The position numbers were made by a program, and so were the translations under genes. A DNA stretch of 64,000 bases from Oleiphilus messinensis. Lineage in GTDB: Bacteria > Pseudomonadota > Gammaproteobacteria > Pseudomonadales > Oleiphilaceae. The notes beneath the pieces were generated by a model. It was not told where the DNA came from. It searched no databases and worked only from the letters and a program-made list of their open reading frames with translations. Within the stretch, counting starts at the first letter, position 1. Every line of letters starts with the position of its first letter. Positions 36,892-45,384 of the stretch are shown here, one piece after another. The stretch covers positions 2,748,501 through 2,812,500 of the forward strand of contig NZ_CP021425.1 in assembly GCF_002162375.1 (NCBI RefSeq), given 5' to 3'.

Positions 36892-36920
36892 AAAAATCCC
36901 GCAATTGCGGGATTTTTTAT
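36892..36920. terminator. Bidirectional terminator between der and pta
   Basis: AAAAATCCCGCAA and its complement form a near-perfect palindromic hairpin (stem AATCCCGC/GCGGGATT) with A- and T-tracts on both sides, so it serves the convergent genes der and pta. Confidence 0.88.
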
Positions 36921-39064
36921 TACGAGCTTTGAATCTCTGATTGAATAGCCTGCACTGCGGTCAGGGCGATCGTGAAAACGATATCTTCCACAAGTGCGCC
37001 GCGGGAAAGGTCGTTGACTGGTTTTTTCAGGCCTTGCAGCATCGGGCCAATACTAATGACGTTTGCACTCCGTTGCACGGCTTTGTAAGTTGTATTTCCG
37101 GTATTCAGGTCAGGAAATACAAATACCGTTGCTTTTCCTGCAACGCGGCTGTTTGGTGCTTTTTGGCGAGCAACAGACTCAATGGCTGCGGCATCATACT
37201 GTAACGGGCCATCGATAATCAGATCCGGTCTTTTCTCCAGGGCAATTCGAGTCGCCTCTCTGACTTTATCGACGTCTGCTCCGGTACCCGACGTGCCGGT
37301 ACTGTAACTTATCATTGCGACTCTGGGTTCAATGCCGAATGTGAGGGCAGAATCGGCACTTTGAATTGCAATATCCGCCAATTCTTCAGCATTTGGATCT
37401 GGATTTACTGCACAGTCACCGTAGACCAGTACCTGTTCCGGCAAGCACATAAAAAACACTGACGAGACCACCTTTGAGCCCGGTTGTGTTTTGATCAATT
37501 GCAGGGCTGGTCTAATGGTGTTTGCTGTCGTATGAACCGCTCCGGAAACAAGGCCATCCATCTCGCCCTCGGCAACCATCATCGTCGCTAGAACTACATT
37601 ATCCTCCAATTGTGCTTCGGCCATTTGTGGTGTTAGACCTTTGTGCTTGCGACGTTCTACCATTGCAGCAATGTAGTTTGCCCGGACAGTATCAGGATCA
37701 ACGATCTGTATGTCTTCTGGCAATTTAAGCGCAAGGGATTCGGTAACTAACCTGATTTGTTCGGGGTTGCCCACCAATGCGCATTTTGCAATGCCTCGTT
37801 CGTGACAGATTATTGCAGCCCTGATCGTGCGGGGCTCATCTCCCTCAGGCAATACAATTCGCTTCGCGGCTTCTTTGGCTCTCTTGGTGAGCATGTAGCG
37901 GAACGCTGGGGGTGACAGGCGTGGGGCCTTCTGGAGTGCACATTTAGCTTTCAACCATTCTGCATCAATTGAGTGCGCGACCAGATCCATAACCGTCTCT
38001 ATGCGATCCAGGTCGTTTACAGGAACCTCATGGTTCATTTGTGACAAAAGCTGTGCAGTGACATAGGTGTCCAGATGTGTCGAAAGCACTGGCAAGCCGG
38101 TTTCAAAGGCTTTTTGACATAGCTTCAATGCCCTCGGATCAGGTTGGAGGTTCCCGGTCAGCAGCAGTCCAGCAAGTGGGACGCCATTTAACGCTGCCAT
38201 CGCGGTTGCGATAACGATGTCTTCCCGGTCTCCCGGTGTCACAATCAAAGTTCCAGGGCGCAGATGCTCGACCATATTGGGCACGGTCCGTGCGCAGACG
38301 GAGATGTGCTGAACTCGCCTGAGATCAATATCGCCTGTGTTGATCGCAATGGTGTTGAGCTCCGTCGCAATATCGACTGTCCTGGGCGCAATTAAGTCAG
38401 ACCGCCAAGGAACTGAACCAATTAACTTGAATGTATCATCGTTGAAGAGTAATGACTCTGATACATAGTTGTAAGCCGTTTTAGGGGTGTAATCCCTTGC
38501 TTCGGGTTGATAAAGGAATTCATTGTCATCCTGGGGAGCATTAATTTTGTTTAGTATGCAGCCAATGACTTCCGGATCATTGGGTGCGGCATATTGACGT
38601 GCTGATAAATCCAGGTGCTCATCTAGTTGCGGAGGTGTTAGTTGCCCTGGCGAAGTTACCAGTATCACATCTGCGTCCATGTTTTTTGCGATGGCGGTAT
38701 TCAGTGCATCAAGATAAAGTTCGTTGTGATCGGGAGCAAGGCCTTCGACAACCACAACATCATACAGATCGGCGAGTTCTGAATACGCTCCAACGATTTG
38801 CTCCATCAACTCGTCGAGTTGTTTTTTGCTGATCAGGTTTTGCGCGTGTTTGACTGGGATAGGGGGTGGTGGCAGCAGTTCTGTCTTTGCTTTAATAAAA
38901 TAAATTGAGCGGTCGACTGAATGATTGTCGTCGTAACTCTGGGTAACCGGTTTATAGAAACCGACTCTTACACCAACGCTATCCAGGGCACGTACCAAGC
39001 CCAGGCAAATAGACGTCAAGCCCGCACTTTGGGATGTCGGGGCAATAAATAGTGTTTTCGGCAC
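36920..39064 (-). CDS. pta: Phosphate acetyltransferase (long, DRTGG-containing type)
   Basis: Pta interconverts acetyl-CoA and acetyl phosphate. The 714-residue form has an N-terminal P-loop-type dethiobiotin-synthetase-like domain (TLFIAPTSQSAGLTSICLGL, residues 3-22), a DRTGG regulatory domain in the middle, and the catalytic C-terminal domain with the motif YSTGTSGTGADVDKVREATR near residue 587 and AAIESVARQKAPNSRVAGKA. No ackA lies next to it; the upstream neighbour is a GGDEF/EAL gene, so its partner kinase must be elsewhere or absent. The ATG is at 39064. Confidence 0.93.
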   Translation of the reverse strand: MPKTLFIAPTSQSAGLTSICLGLVRALDSVGVRVGFYKPVTQSYDDNHSVDRSIYFIKAKTELLPPPPIPVKHAQNLISKKQLDELMEQIVGAYSELADLYDVVVVEGLAPDHNELYLDALNTAIAKNMDADVILVTSPGQLTPPQLDEHLDLSARQYAAPNDPEVIGCILNKINAPQDDNEFLYQPEARDYTPKTAYNYVSESLLFNDDTFKLIGSVPWRSDLIAPRTVDIATELNTIAINTGDIDLRRVQHISVCARTVPNMVEHLRPGTLIVTPGDREDIVIATAMAALNGVPLAGLLLTGNLQPDPRALKLCQKAFETGLPVLSTHLDTYVTAQLLSQMNHEVPVNDLDRIETVMDLVAHSIDAEWLKAKCALQKAPRLSPPAFRYMLTKRAKEAAKRIVLPEGDEPRTIRAAIICHERGIAKCALVGNPEQIRLVTESLALKLPEDIQIVDPDTVRANYIAAMVERRKHKGLTPQMAEAQLEDNVVLATMMVAEGEMDGLVSGAVHTTANTIRPALQLIKTQPGSKVVSSVFFMCLPEQVLVYGDCAVNPDPNAEELADIAIQSADSALTFGIEPRVAMISYSTGTSGTGADVDKVREATRIALEKRPDLIIDGPLQYDAAAIESVARQKAPNSRVAGKATVFVFPDLNTGNTTYKAVQRSANVISIGPMLQGLKKPVNDLSRGALVEDIVFTIALTAVQAIQSEIQSS

Positions 39065-39192
39065 AACAAATTCCCTTGCTGAATTGATTAGGTGGACATT
39101 ATTTCAGTTCAGGCAAGGGATGGGAAGTTCAATTGATCGTGGCGATAGAACCCGACTTAAAGATCACAAGTAACAGAACTGTTGCGACTCAG

Positions 39193-41610
39193 TCAGGCAG
39201 TTCGTTTATGGTTTTCTGTCAACCAAAGTTTAAATTCTGATGCGGTGACTGGTTTGCTGAACAGGTAGCCTTGAGCGCAGTCACAATTATGTTCTCTCAA
39301 GAAAACGAGCTGCTCCTGCTCTTCGACGCCTTCGGCTATGACCTCGAGGCCGAGGCTGTGTGCCATGGTAATGATCGCGGTAACAAGTGCTGCATCTTCA
39401 GCCTCATTAATCACATCCTGAACAAATGATTTATCAATTTTTAAGGTGTCGAAGGGATAGCTCTTCAAGTAGCCTAACGCAGAGTAGCCCGTTCCGAAGT
39501 CATCTACCGATAAGCGTACACCGTGTTTATCAAGGGTGCGGAGAATGTCGCTGGTTTCTATGGAGTCATCAAGAATGAGGCGTTCGGTTATCTCGAGCTC
39601 AAGGTGTTTGGGTTCGAGCTCATTGGTCTTCAGCGCGTCAAGGACGGTTCGAACGAAGCTGGCGTCCCGGAACTGGCGTGGCGAAACATTAACGGCGACC
39701 AGGAAATCAATCCCGGTTTCTTCTTGCCACCGTTTCATGTCCCGGCAAGCTGTCTGTAGAACCCAGTTACCAATTGGAATTATCAAACCGGTTTCTTCGG
39801 CCAGCGGTATGAATTTGTCGGGTGAAACAATGCCCATTGCCGGATTATTCCACCGGATAAGCGCTTCGGTACCCACCACTCGACCAGTCTTCGCTTCAAC
39901 AATAGGCTGGTAATAGAGTTGTAGTTCGTCTAATTCGAGCGCTCTACGTAATCGACTTTCTATCTGTATACGTTCGTGGCTGTTTTCCTTCATTTCAGGC
40001 GAGAAGCGTTGGTACGCGCTCTTGCCCTTGCTTTTCGCCTGATACATTGCTGCATCGGCATGCTGGAGGAGATTGCTGCTGTTGTCGCTGTCCGTTGGAT
40101 ACAATGCGATCCCGATACTGGTACTAATGAATACTTCCTGGCCATTGAGATTGAATGGGGGAGCAAACGTAGCGAGTATGCGGTCTGCGACCTGGTTGGC
40201 ATCTTCCGGGGAATCCAGTGAGGGCAGTATTACCAGGAATTCATCTCCGCCCAGTCTCGCCACGGTGCTGGTTCCCCGCAGGCAGGAGGAAACCCTGCGG
40301 GATGCTTCAATCAGCAGGGAATCGCCAGCATCATGACCCATTGTGTCGTTTATGTGTTTGAAATTATCCAGATCGAGGAACATGAGTCCAACGAGTTGCG
40401 CATCCCTTCGGGCTTGAGCCAGGGCGAGCTTGAGTCGATCCAGAGCGAGCATTCGGTTCGGCAGGCCAGTTAAAATGTCGTAATTAGCTTGTCGCAGGAG
40501 CTGTTGCTCATAGCGTTTTCGGATACTGATATCTTCTCCGATAATTAAATAATTAGATGGACTATCATCATTATTTTTAATCGGGGTGATGATGACTTGT
40601 TCCCAAAATTTTTCCCCGGTGCTTCGGGTGTTGTGCATCTCCCCCTGCCAGACACCGACACGCTTCACCTGATTTTGAATGTTTTCCCAAAGCCGCTGAT
40701 TTTCTTCTTCGCTCATGCCTGCATCAGAAAGGTCCCGAGGATGCATCCCACGAATGTCATCTGCTGAATGTCCAGTCAATTGCACGAATTTGGGGTTTGC
40801 GTATTCAACTGACCACTGGTCGTCACAAATCAACACAGAAGAAGGGCTTTGTTCAATAGCAAGTGATAGCTTTTTAATTACCGCTGCATCTTTGTTCTGC
40901 CGTTCAAGATCTTTTACCAGCTGGATACGCATTTGGTTGATGGCGTCACTGACTTCGTTAAGCTCATCTTTTTCGTGATCCTTTTTTTCTTTTCGATCTA
41001 ATTTGAGCGGTGTATCTAACTTGTTGATATTAAGATTACGTGCGTAAATCGCCATTGTTCCCAAATGTCGGGTTACGAGGTACTGGAATATCCATAAAAT
41101 CAGAATCGAGATAAAAAAAGTTTTAAAGGCTTGAGTTGTGAGAATGACGATTACCTTGCGTTTCAGCTTGGCATAAATGTCTTCCAGACTTGCAGTAATA
41201 GTTAGTTCACCGAGTTCGTACATCTCAACACTTTCGTGTTTCAGCTGGAAAGAGTAGGTGATTACTGAAATGCCAGGCGGGATTTCACCCATGGTAATTT
41301 CCGAATCGGGGTATATCTTGAGGCGCAGATGCACAATATCCGGGAGGTTGAGTATACCCTCCATCTGAACTTGCAGTAGCTTTTGATCCAGCGACCACAG
41401 ACTGCGGGACAGGCTGCTCATGTAGCTGGTTTCGATGACCGACAGACGTTCGTCGACAAGTGATATGTCCTGTTTATAGTCAGAATAAATCTGAATGCTT
41501 GCTGCAAACAGCGTAAACAGGGAGCTACACAACAGGATGTAAGCCAACATCCGGTATGACAGAGGGGAACTTTTCTTAAACGCGAGTATTTTGTTGGTTA
41601 AGCTTTGCAT
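39193..41610 (-). CDS. GGDEF-EAL domain protein with PAS sensor (membrane-bound)
   Basis: This 805-residue signalling protein turns over cyclic di-GMP. In order it has an N-terminal membrane helix (about residues 18-40), a periplasmic domain, a second helix near 155-175, a HAMP-like linker, a PAS domain (about 245-370), a GGDEF domain with the intact motif LGGDEFLVILPS (about 453-465), and an EAL domain with TEALIRWNNP and DDFGTGYSALGYLKSYPFD, both intact. It therefore could make or degrade the messenger. The function is not known. The gene stands alone between pta and a gene-poor stretch. Confidence 0.9.
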   Translation of the reverse strand: MQSLTNKILAFKKSSPLSYRMLAYILLCSSLFTLFAASIQIYSDYKQDISLVDERLSVIETSYMSSLSRSLWSLDQKLLQVQMEGILNLPDIVHLRLKIYPDSEITMGEIPPGISVITYSFQLKHESVEMYELGELTITASLEDIYAKLKRKVIVILTTQAFKTFFISILILWIFQYLVTRHLGTMAIYARNLNINKLDTPLKLDRKEKKDHEKDELNEVSDAINQMRIQLVKDLERQNKDAAVIKKLSLAIEQSPSSVLICDDQWSVEYANPKFVQLTGHSADDIRGMHPRDLSDAGMSEEENQRLWENIQNQVKRVGVWQGEMHNTRSTGEKFWEQVIITPIKNNDDSPSNYLIIGEDISIRKRYEQQLLRQANYDILTGLPNRMLALDRLKLALAQARRDAQLVGLMFLDLDNFKHINDTMGHDAGDSLLIEASRRVSSCLRGTSTVARLGGDEFLVILPSLDSPEDANQVADRILATFAPPFNLNGQEVFISTSIGIALYPTDSDNSSNLLQHADAAMYQAKSKGKSAYQRFSPEMKENSHERIQIESRLRRALELDELQLYYQPIVEAKTGRVVGTEALIRWNNPAMGIVSPDKFIPLAEETGLIIPIGNWVLQTACRDMKRWQEETGIDFLVAVNVSPRQFRDASFVRTVLDALKTNELEPKHLELEITERLILDDSIETSDILRTLDKHGVRLSVDDFGTGYSALGYLKSYPFDTLKIDKSFVQDVINEAEDAALVTAIITMAHSLGLEVIAEGVEEQEQLVFLREHNCDCAQGYLFSKPVTASEFKLWLTENHKRTA

Positions 41611-41639
41611 GCCACGGGATCAATTCAATTTAAGTGCTT

Positions 41640-41990
41640 CAGTGCTCGTCTTCCATTTCGGGTCAGCAATATTTCCCGGTAAATCAGACAATTGGTATTA
41701 AAAGCTGACTATTTTGGCCAACACTCTAATAATAGACTAGGGAGTCTTACCTTGCCCAACAATTCTCGAATCTGTACCGAAATATCATCGCAAGACTATT
41801 TTGCAAAAGCGTCAGCTCACCCAGACAAATCTGGAAATTTGTTTTCTTTACAGATGATGTAATGACAATTGACCCTGGTCAAGATGCACTACTAAAAAAG
41901 GAGTATCTTGGAATCATGAGTTTGGTTTTTAACTGTACGTGTTTTTAAAACTGTACTGAGAACTGTAGGTCTTGAGAGAGGGTCTGAATT
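41640..41990. other. Gene-poor 350-bp stretch with promoter for a small membrane protein
   Basis: The left part must hold the promoter of the GGDEF-EAL gene on the minus strand; I see no distinct box there. The right part contains an Anr/FNR-type box and a -10 element for the plus strand (41869-41909). Confidence 0.5.
41869..41909 (+). promoter_or_regulatory. Anr/FNR-type promoter for the small membrane protein
   Basis: TTGACCCTGGTCAA (41869-41882) matches the FNR/Anr consensus TTGAY-N4-RTCAA with perfect symmetry. A -10-like TATCTT lies at 41904-41909. This puts the box centre about 40-41 bp before the expected transcription start, the place for a class II activator. Confidence 0.65.
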
Positions 41991-42125
41991 ATGTATATGG
42001 ATACTATTATTATGACTAGCTTGGTAACTGTTGGTGCGGTAGTGATGGTTACAGGAGGGATTTTATACTGTTTCGCACGAGAAGGTGTTAAACGGGATCG
42101 TCATGACGAGACAGAAAAACATTGA
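41991..42125 (+). CDS. Small single-span membrane protein, 44 aa (CcoM-like candidate)
   Basis: The frame ATG 41991 to TGA 42125 encodes MYMDTIIMTSLVTVGAVVMV then TGGILYCFA and a basic/acidic tail (REGVKRDRHDETEKH). One hydrophobic helix spans about residues 9-29 with positive charges inside. A good ribosome-binding site (GAGAGAGGG, 8 bases before) and a perfect Anr/FNR box upstream support expression at low oxygen. From memory the N-terminal half resembles CcoM, the small subunit of cbb3 oxidase in Pseudomonas stutzeri (pattern M-x2-D-x5-x-VTVG), but I have no alignment and the C-terminal half differs. Other small membrane peptides are possible. Confidence 0.6.
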   Translation: MYMDTIIMTSLVTVGAVVMVTGGILYCFAREGVKRDRHDETEKH

Positions 42126-42137
42126 TTCTGGTATTGA

Positions 42138-42183
42138 AGCTGCGATCAGTTATAGGCTCTAAAGTTTATGATAGATCGCAGCT
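42138..42183. repeat. 10-bp inverted repeat between convergent genes
   Basis: AGCTGCGATC (42138-42147) and GATCGCAGCT (42174-42183) form a perfect stem with a 26-nt loop. It has no T-tract. It lies between the small membrane protein and the EAL-HDOD gene and may act as a Rho-assisted or RNA-processing barrier. Confidence 0.5.
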
Positions 42184-42196
42184 GCTTGGTCATGTC

Positions 42197-43405
42197 CTAA
42201 AATTCTTGGCTGTTAGCCCACTTTATGGTTTCCATGTAGGCTTTATTGAGTTCCATCCGCGTGATACCGAAACGTCCGAGTATGTCCCAGTGTATGGCTT
42301 TCCAGTGTGATATTTCGTAATTCTTCACTGTATGGAGGGCTAAACCAGGCTTTCCTTTGTAATTTAACAGTGCTGCTGCAACGTCGTCGGTTAATGGTAG
42401 ATCATTCACCAGCTCGCTGAGTGGTGTGTCAAAAAATACATCCAGCGTCGAGAGTAATCCGATGGTAAAAAACAGGTCTTTAAATTCATCTCCGAAGTAT
42501 TTTGCCAAGCGCTCACATAAGCCCGCCCTTATGACCGATGACATTTGAATTGCTTTTGGCTTGTCGTCCAGTTTGCTTAATGCGAGCAGCGATGCCCAAC
42601 TTTTGATTTTGGACATGCCGAGCATCATAACCGCCATGTGGATGGAGCTGATTTCTTTTACTCGCCTGTATGAGGCAGAGTTTACCAATTTCAGGAGTTT
42701 AAAGCTGAGGGTTGTGTCCCTGCTGATGACTTTGATCAGGCCGGGGATATCAATCACCGGGTTCTGAACTTCGGATATAAGCTGTAGTACGGCCAATTTG
42801 TTAGGCGAAAGCTTTCTGCCTTTAATTATTTCAGGGCGGCTCAGAAAATACCCTTGGAAAAGCGTGCATCCAAAATCAACACATTTACGATAGTCTGTCT
42901 GCGTCTCTACTTTTTCTGCCAGAAGCGTGCAAGGGTAAGGTTTGAAGTAGTTTATGGTGCTTCTCAGGGTCTCCTCATCCATCGCCGGTAGTTCAAGTTT
43001 GATGTAATTTGCGAGTGGAATGAGTGGTTTATAACGCTCATCCATCACAAAGTCATCCAGGGCAATTTCGAAATTTTTTTGTTTGAGGTATTTCGTTTGC
43101 GCTATCAGTGATTCTGTAACCTCAATGTCTTCGAGAATTTCGATGACAATGCGTTTGGGGTCGAATGGCGGCGGGCTGAAAAAGAGATCCTTGGTAAAGT
43201 TAATAAAAGCCGGCTTCCCCTCGGTTACCGCGTCCAAATCATACTCTGTGAATGCATTCAGAAGAACGCGTGAGGTTGCAATGTTGCCGTCAAATTTATT
43301 CAGATCTTCGCCTTCCTCAGGGCGAAACAATAGCTCATACGCTGCGATTGTCATATCGGAATGATATATAGGCTGTCTCGCGAGCAGGACATTGTTATCT
43401 GACAT
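42197..43405 (-). CDS. EAL-HDOD signalling protein
   Basis: This 402-residue protein joins an EAL domain (residues 5-190) to an HDOD domain (about 200-390). The EAL signature motif is altered to YELLFRPEEG, and several acidic metal ligands of active phosphodiesterases are not evident, so it probably binds rather than cleaves cyclic di-GMP or acts as a docking platform. The HDOD part (SRDTTLSFKLLKLVNSASY, MLGMSKIKSWASLLAL) lacks metal ligands, as in its family. Relatives affect motility and stress signalling. It begins at ATG 43405. Confidence 0.85.
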   Translation of the reverse strand: MSDNNVLLARQPIYHSDMTIAAYELLFRPEEGEDLNKFDGNIATSRVLLNAFTEYDLDAVTEGKPAFINFTKDLFFSPPPFDPKRIVIEILEDIEVTESLIAQTKYLKQKNFEIALDDFVMDERYKPLIPLANYIKLELPAMDEETLRSTINYFKPYPCTLLAEKVETQTDYRKCVDFGCTLFQGYFLSRPEIIKGRKLSPNKLAVLQLISEVQNPVIDIPGLIKVISRDTTLSFKLLKLVNSASYRRVKEISSIHMAVMMLGMSKIKSWASLLALSKLDDKPKAIQMSSVIRAGLCERLAKYFGDEFKDLFFTIGLLSTLDVFFDTPLSELVNDLPLTDDVAAALLNYKGKPGLALHTVKNYEISHWKAIHWDILGRFGITRMELNKAYMETIKWANSQEF

Positions 43406-43612
43406 ATACTCAGACTCCGGCTGAGGTGTGGAGCTTAATTGGGGTTATTTTCGACTAAGTTTTGAGTTGCAGGGATTGTTTTCGTTGAAATTTAATTTTC
43501 GATTGATCTAAGTGTAGTCAAAAAAAGGTGGTGATGTGAGGTCTTGTTAATAATTCGTAAGCCCATTGATTGAAGGGGCTGCAAATTTTCCGTATTGATA
43601 ATTTGCGACCAT

Positions 43613-43646
43613 AAAAAAAGCCGATCAAGATGCTTGATCGGCTTTT
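43613..43646 (-). terminator. Terminator of tRNA-Glu
   Basis: On the minus strand the stem AAGCCGATCAAG/CTTGATCGGCTT with a 3-nt loop is followed by TTTTTTT, directly after the tRNA. Confidence 0.88.
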
Positions 43647-43652
43647 AGAAAT

Positions 43653-43728
43653 TGGCGTCCCATAGGGGAGTCGAACCCCTGTTACCGCCGTGAAAGGGCG
43701 GTGTCCTAGGCCTCTAGACGAATGGGAC
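43653..43728 (-). tRNA. tRNA-Glu(TTC)
   Basis: The 76-nt tRNA on the minus strand starts GTCCCATTCGTCTAGAGG and ends GGGACGCCA, with CCA encoded. The anticodon stem-loop CGCCCTTTCACGGCG gives anticodon TTC, and the T-loop GGTTCGACTCC is canonical. Confidence 0.96.
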
Positions 43729-43765
43729 TTATCGGTTGGCGTGCTGCCGTCTCGATGTGGCGCGT

Positions 43766-43794
43766 ATAATATGGAACCCATAGTTCGCTGTCAA
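43766..43794 (-). promoter_or_regulatory. Promoter of tRNA-Glu
   Basis: On the minus strand TTGACA (plus 43789-43794) and TATTAT (plus 43766-43771) are 17 bp apart, followed by ACGCGCC, a GC-rich discriminator as found at stable-RNA promoters. Confidence 0.8.
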
Positions 43795-43883
43795 TAAAAA
43801 GATTTCAATTTTGTAAAAAATACTGATCAGGTACTTGTTGCCGGTCCCACCTCTAGAGGCTTCGAAGTAATGAGATTTGTAAA

Positions 43884-44504
43884 TTATTGATTCAAACACC
43901 GTTTCAGTTCTGTTGCCGAAAAATCGTACGCGGCTTTCAGATCTTTCTCTTTAACAATATTGTAAATATAGGGTGCCAGGGCTTTACGCCCTTGTGGCAG
44001 CTGTCTGATTAAGTCCTGCATTGGGGCATTCACCATTCGGGCAAGGATTATTTCATGCCTAATTTTGTTTTCGCCGGAGCAAAAGTAAAAGAGGTAGTCT
44101 GGTTCCTGCGGTTTAGGTTTGCCTTGTCTGTCGAAAACAGATTTTGCACAACGGCTGTATTGAGAGTTGGCGAGAGAGTAAACCGCGAGCGCGCCTTGGC
44201 TGTCTATTTTCTTATATAACAAGCTCAGCCGGTTCAGGCCATTTTCGGTCAAGCCGGGGAGCGTTGTTCGTAGAGTATCAACGGGTATGCCTTTTTGATG
44301 AAGCTGCACAGTTGTAAGCATCTCGCTGGCAATAACACTACAAGAACGATATGTTTGATGTGTAACAAGCGTCTCTGTTTCAGCTTTTTCGGAGGCGAAC
44401 GTAAAGCTACTCAACACAAGCAGAAAGACTGATGACAGCGGAAACAGGACAGTACGTTTGAATCGTTGAGTTTTACCTTGATTGCAATTTACTGTGTAGG
44501 GCAT
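43884..44504 (-). CDS. Secreted protein of unknown function with two internal repeats
   Basis: I do not recognise a named family. The 206-residue protein has an N-terminal basic/hydrophobic signal sequence (FPLSSVFLLVLSSFTFASEK, about residues 21-40). The mature part is two copies of a module of about 63 residues: C55 to C119 and C142 to C203, both with a helix, then a P-x-D/Q-x-L-x3-LP motif, then an L/I-x-AY segment, and a closing C. Each module therefore probably has one disulphide. It begins two bases after the stop of the preceding binding-protein gene, so the two are translated together. Confidence 0.7.
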   Translation of the reverse strand: MPYTVNCNQGKTQRFKRTVLFPLSSVFLLVLSSFTFASEKAETETLVTHQTYRSCSVIASEMLTTVQLHQKGIPVDTLRTTLPGLTENGLNRLSLLYKKIDSQGALAVYSLANSQYSRCAKSVFDRQGKPKPQEPDYLFYFCSGENKIRHEIILARMVNAPMQDLIRQLPQGRKALAPYIYNIVKEKDLKAAYDFSATELKRCLNQ

Positions 44505-44506
44505 GC

Positions 44507-45325
44507 TTATTTTCTTTCTTCCAGTTTAATGGGGTCTATCTGCGAGTTAGGAGAATTTAACAGTGCCGTGTAACCTCTTTCAAGTTTTCTGATGAGTTCT
44601 TCAGGTTTAGGAGCAAGTTTTGATACAACGAACGCACCTTGTCGTTTTTTTACGATGCTGAAGACAATATCCGGAAAACTCTGGTTTTTGTTTAATTCCT
44701 CAATCGGCTCGATATAGTCCAGAAAATAATCACCGCGGTCTTTCATGAGCATTTGCAGGCCCGACAAGTGATTGGAGGCATAGAGTGGGATGATTTCCGA
44801 CTCAGGGTCTGAAATTTGATAAATCAAACCGCCATAGGTATAACCATTCACAACAATCAGGCGCTGATCTTTCAGTTGTGACAGGTCTGTAACTGCGGGT
44901 TTCAAGTGTGTGTGAAACAGCGCCAGTGTGATCGCGATGGGTGAAACGTTTGTTTCGAGAACGGCATTCTGAAGTGCGGGTACATCCGATAAGCCTGGCC
45001 ATAAATGAACTTTACCCTGAGTGAGGTACAAATAAAGTCGGTTAATTGGAAGTGATATATATTCTGCCTTTATTCCCTCTGACTCAAGTATTCTTCGGGT
45101 GAGGTCGAGGAATATGCCACTGGGATTGCCTTCTTCATCGGTAAACTCAAATGGAGGGAATTCAGTGTAGCCGACTACGATTGTCGTTGGCTTTTGAGCT
45201 AACGTTTCATCCTCGTTTGCGCCGCACGATGTTGTGTAGGCAATGCAGGCCCAAAAAAAGATGAGGCGGTAAAAAAGAGTTGATGGGAGGGTTAATATTG
45301 ATGGAGCCTTGTGACAATACAGCAT
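44507..45325 (-). CDS. Periplasmic solute-binding-like protein (SBP family 3)
   Basis: This 272-residue exported protein has a signal sequence (LIFFWACIAYTTSCGANED), with a cysteine that could be a lipobox (TTSC). The mature part shows the amino-acid/ligand-binding SBP_bac_3 fold: TTIVVGYTEFPPFEFTDEEG near residue 47, FLDLTRRILESEGI and the central DLSQLKDQRLIVVNGYTYGG. Stand-alone members without transporter genes are common in Shewanella and relatives and may bind ligands for signalling. No permease genes adjoin it; the unknown repeat protein follows at once. The ligand is unknown. Confidence 0.8.
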   Translation of the reverse strand: MLYCHKAPSILTLPSTLFYRLIFFWACIAYTTSCGANEDETLAQKPTTIVVGYTEFPPFEFTDEEGNPSGIFLDLTRRILESEGIKAEYISLPINRLYLYLTQGKVHLWPGLSDVPALQNAVLETNVSPIAITLALFHTHLKPAVTDLSQLKDQRLIVVNGYTYGGLIYQISDPESEIIPLYASNHLSGLQMLMKDRGDYFLDYIEPIEELNKNQSFPDIVFSIVKKRQGAFVVSKLAPKPEELIRKLERGYTALLNSPNSQIDPIKLEERK

Positions 45326-45384
45326 ATTTGTAGCTGGCCCGATTTATTATTGTTTTAATCTTGTGGAATTTGGATAATTCCACA

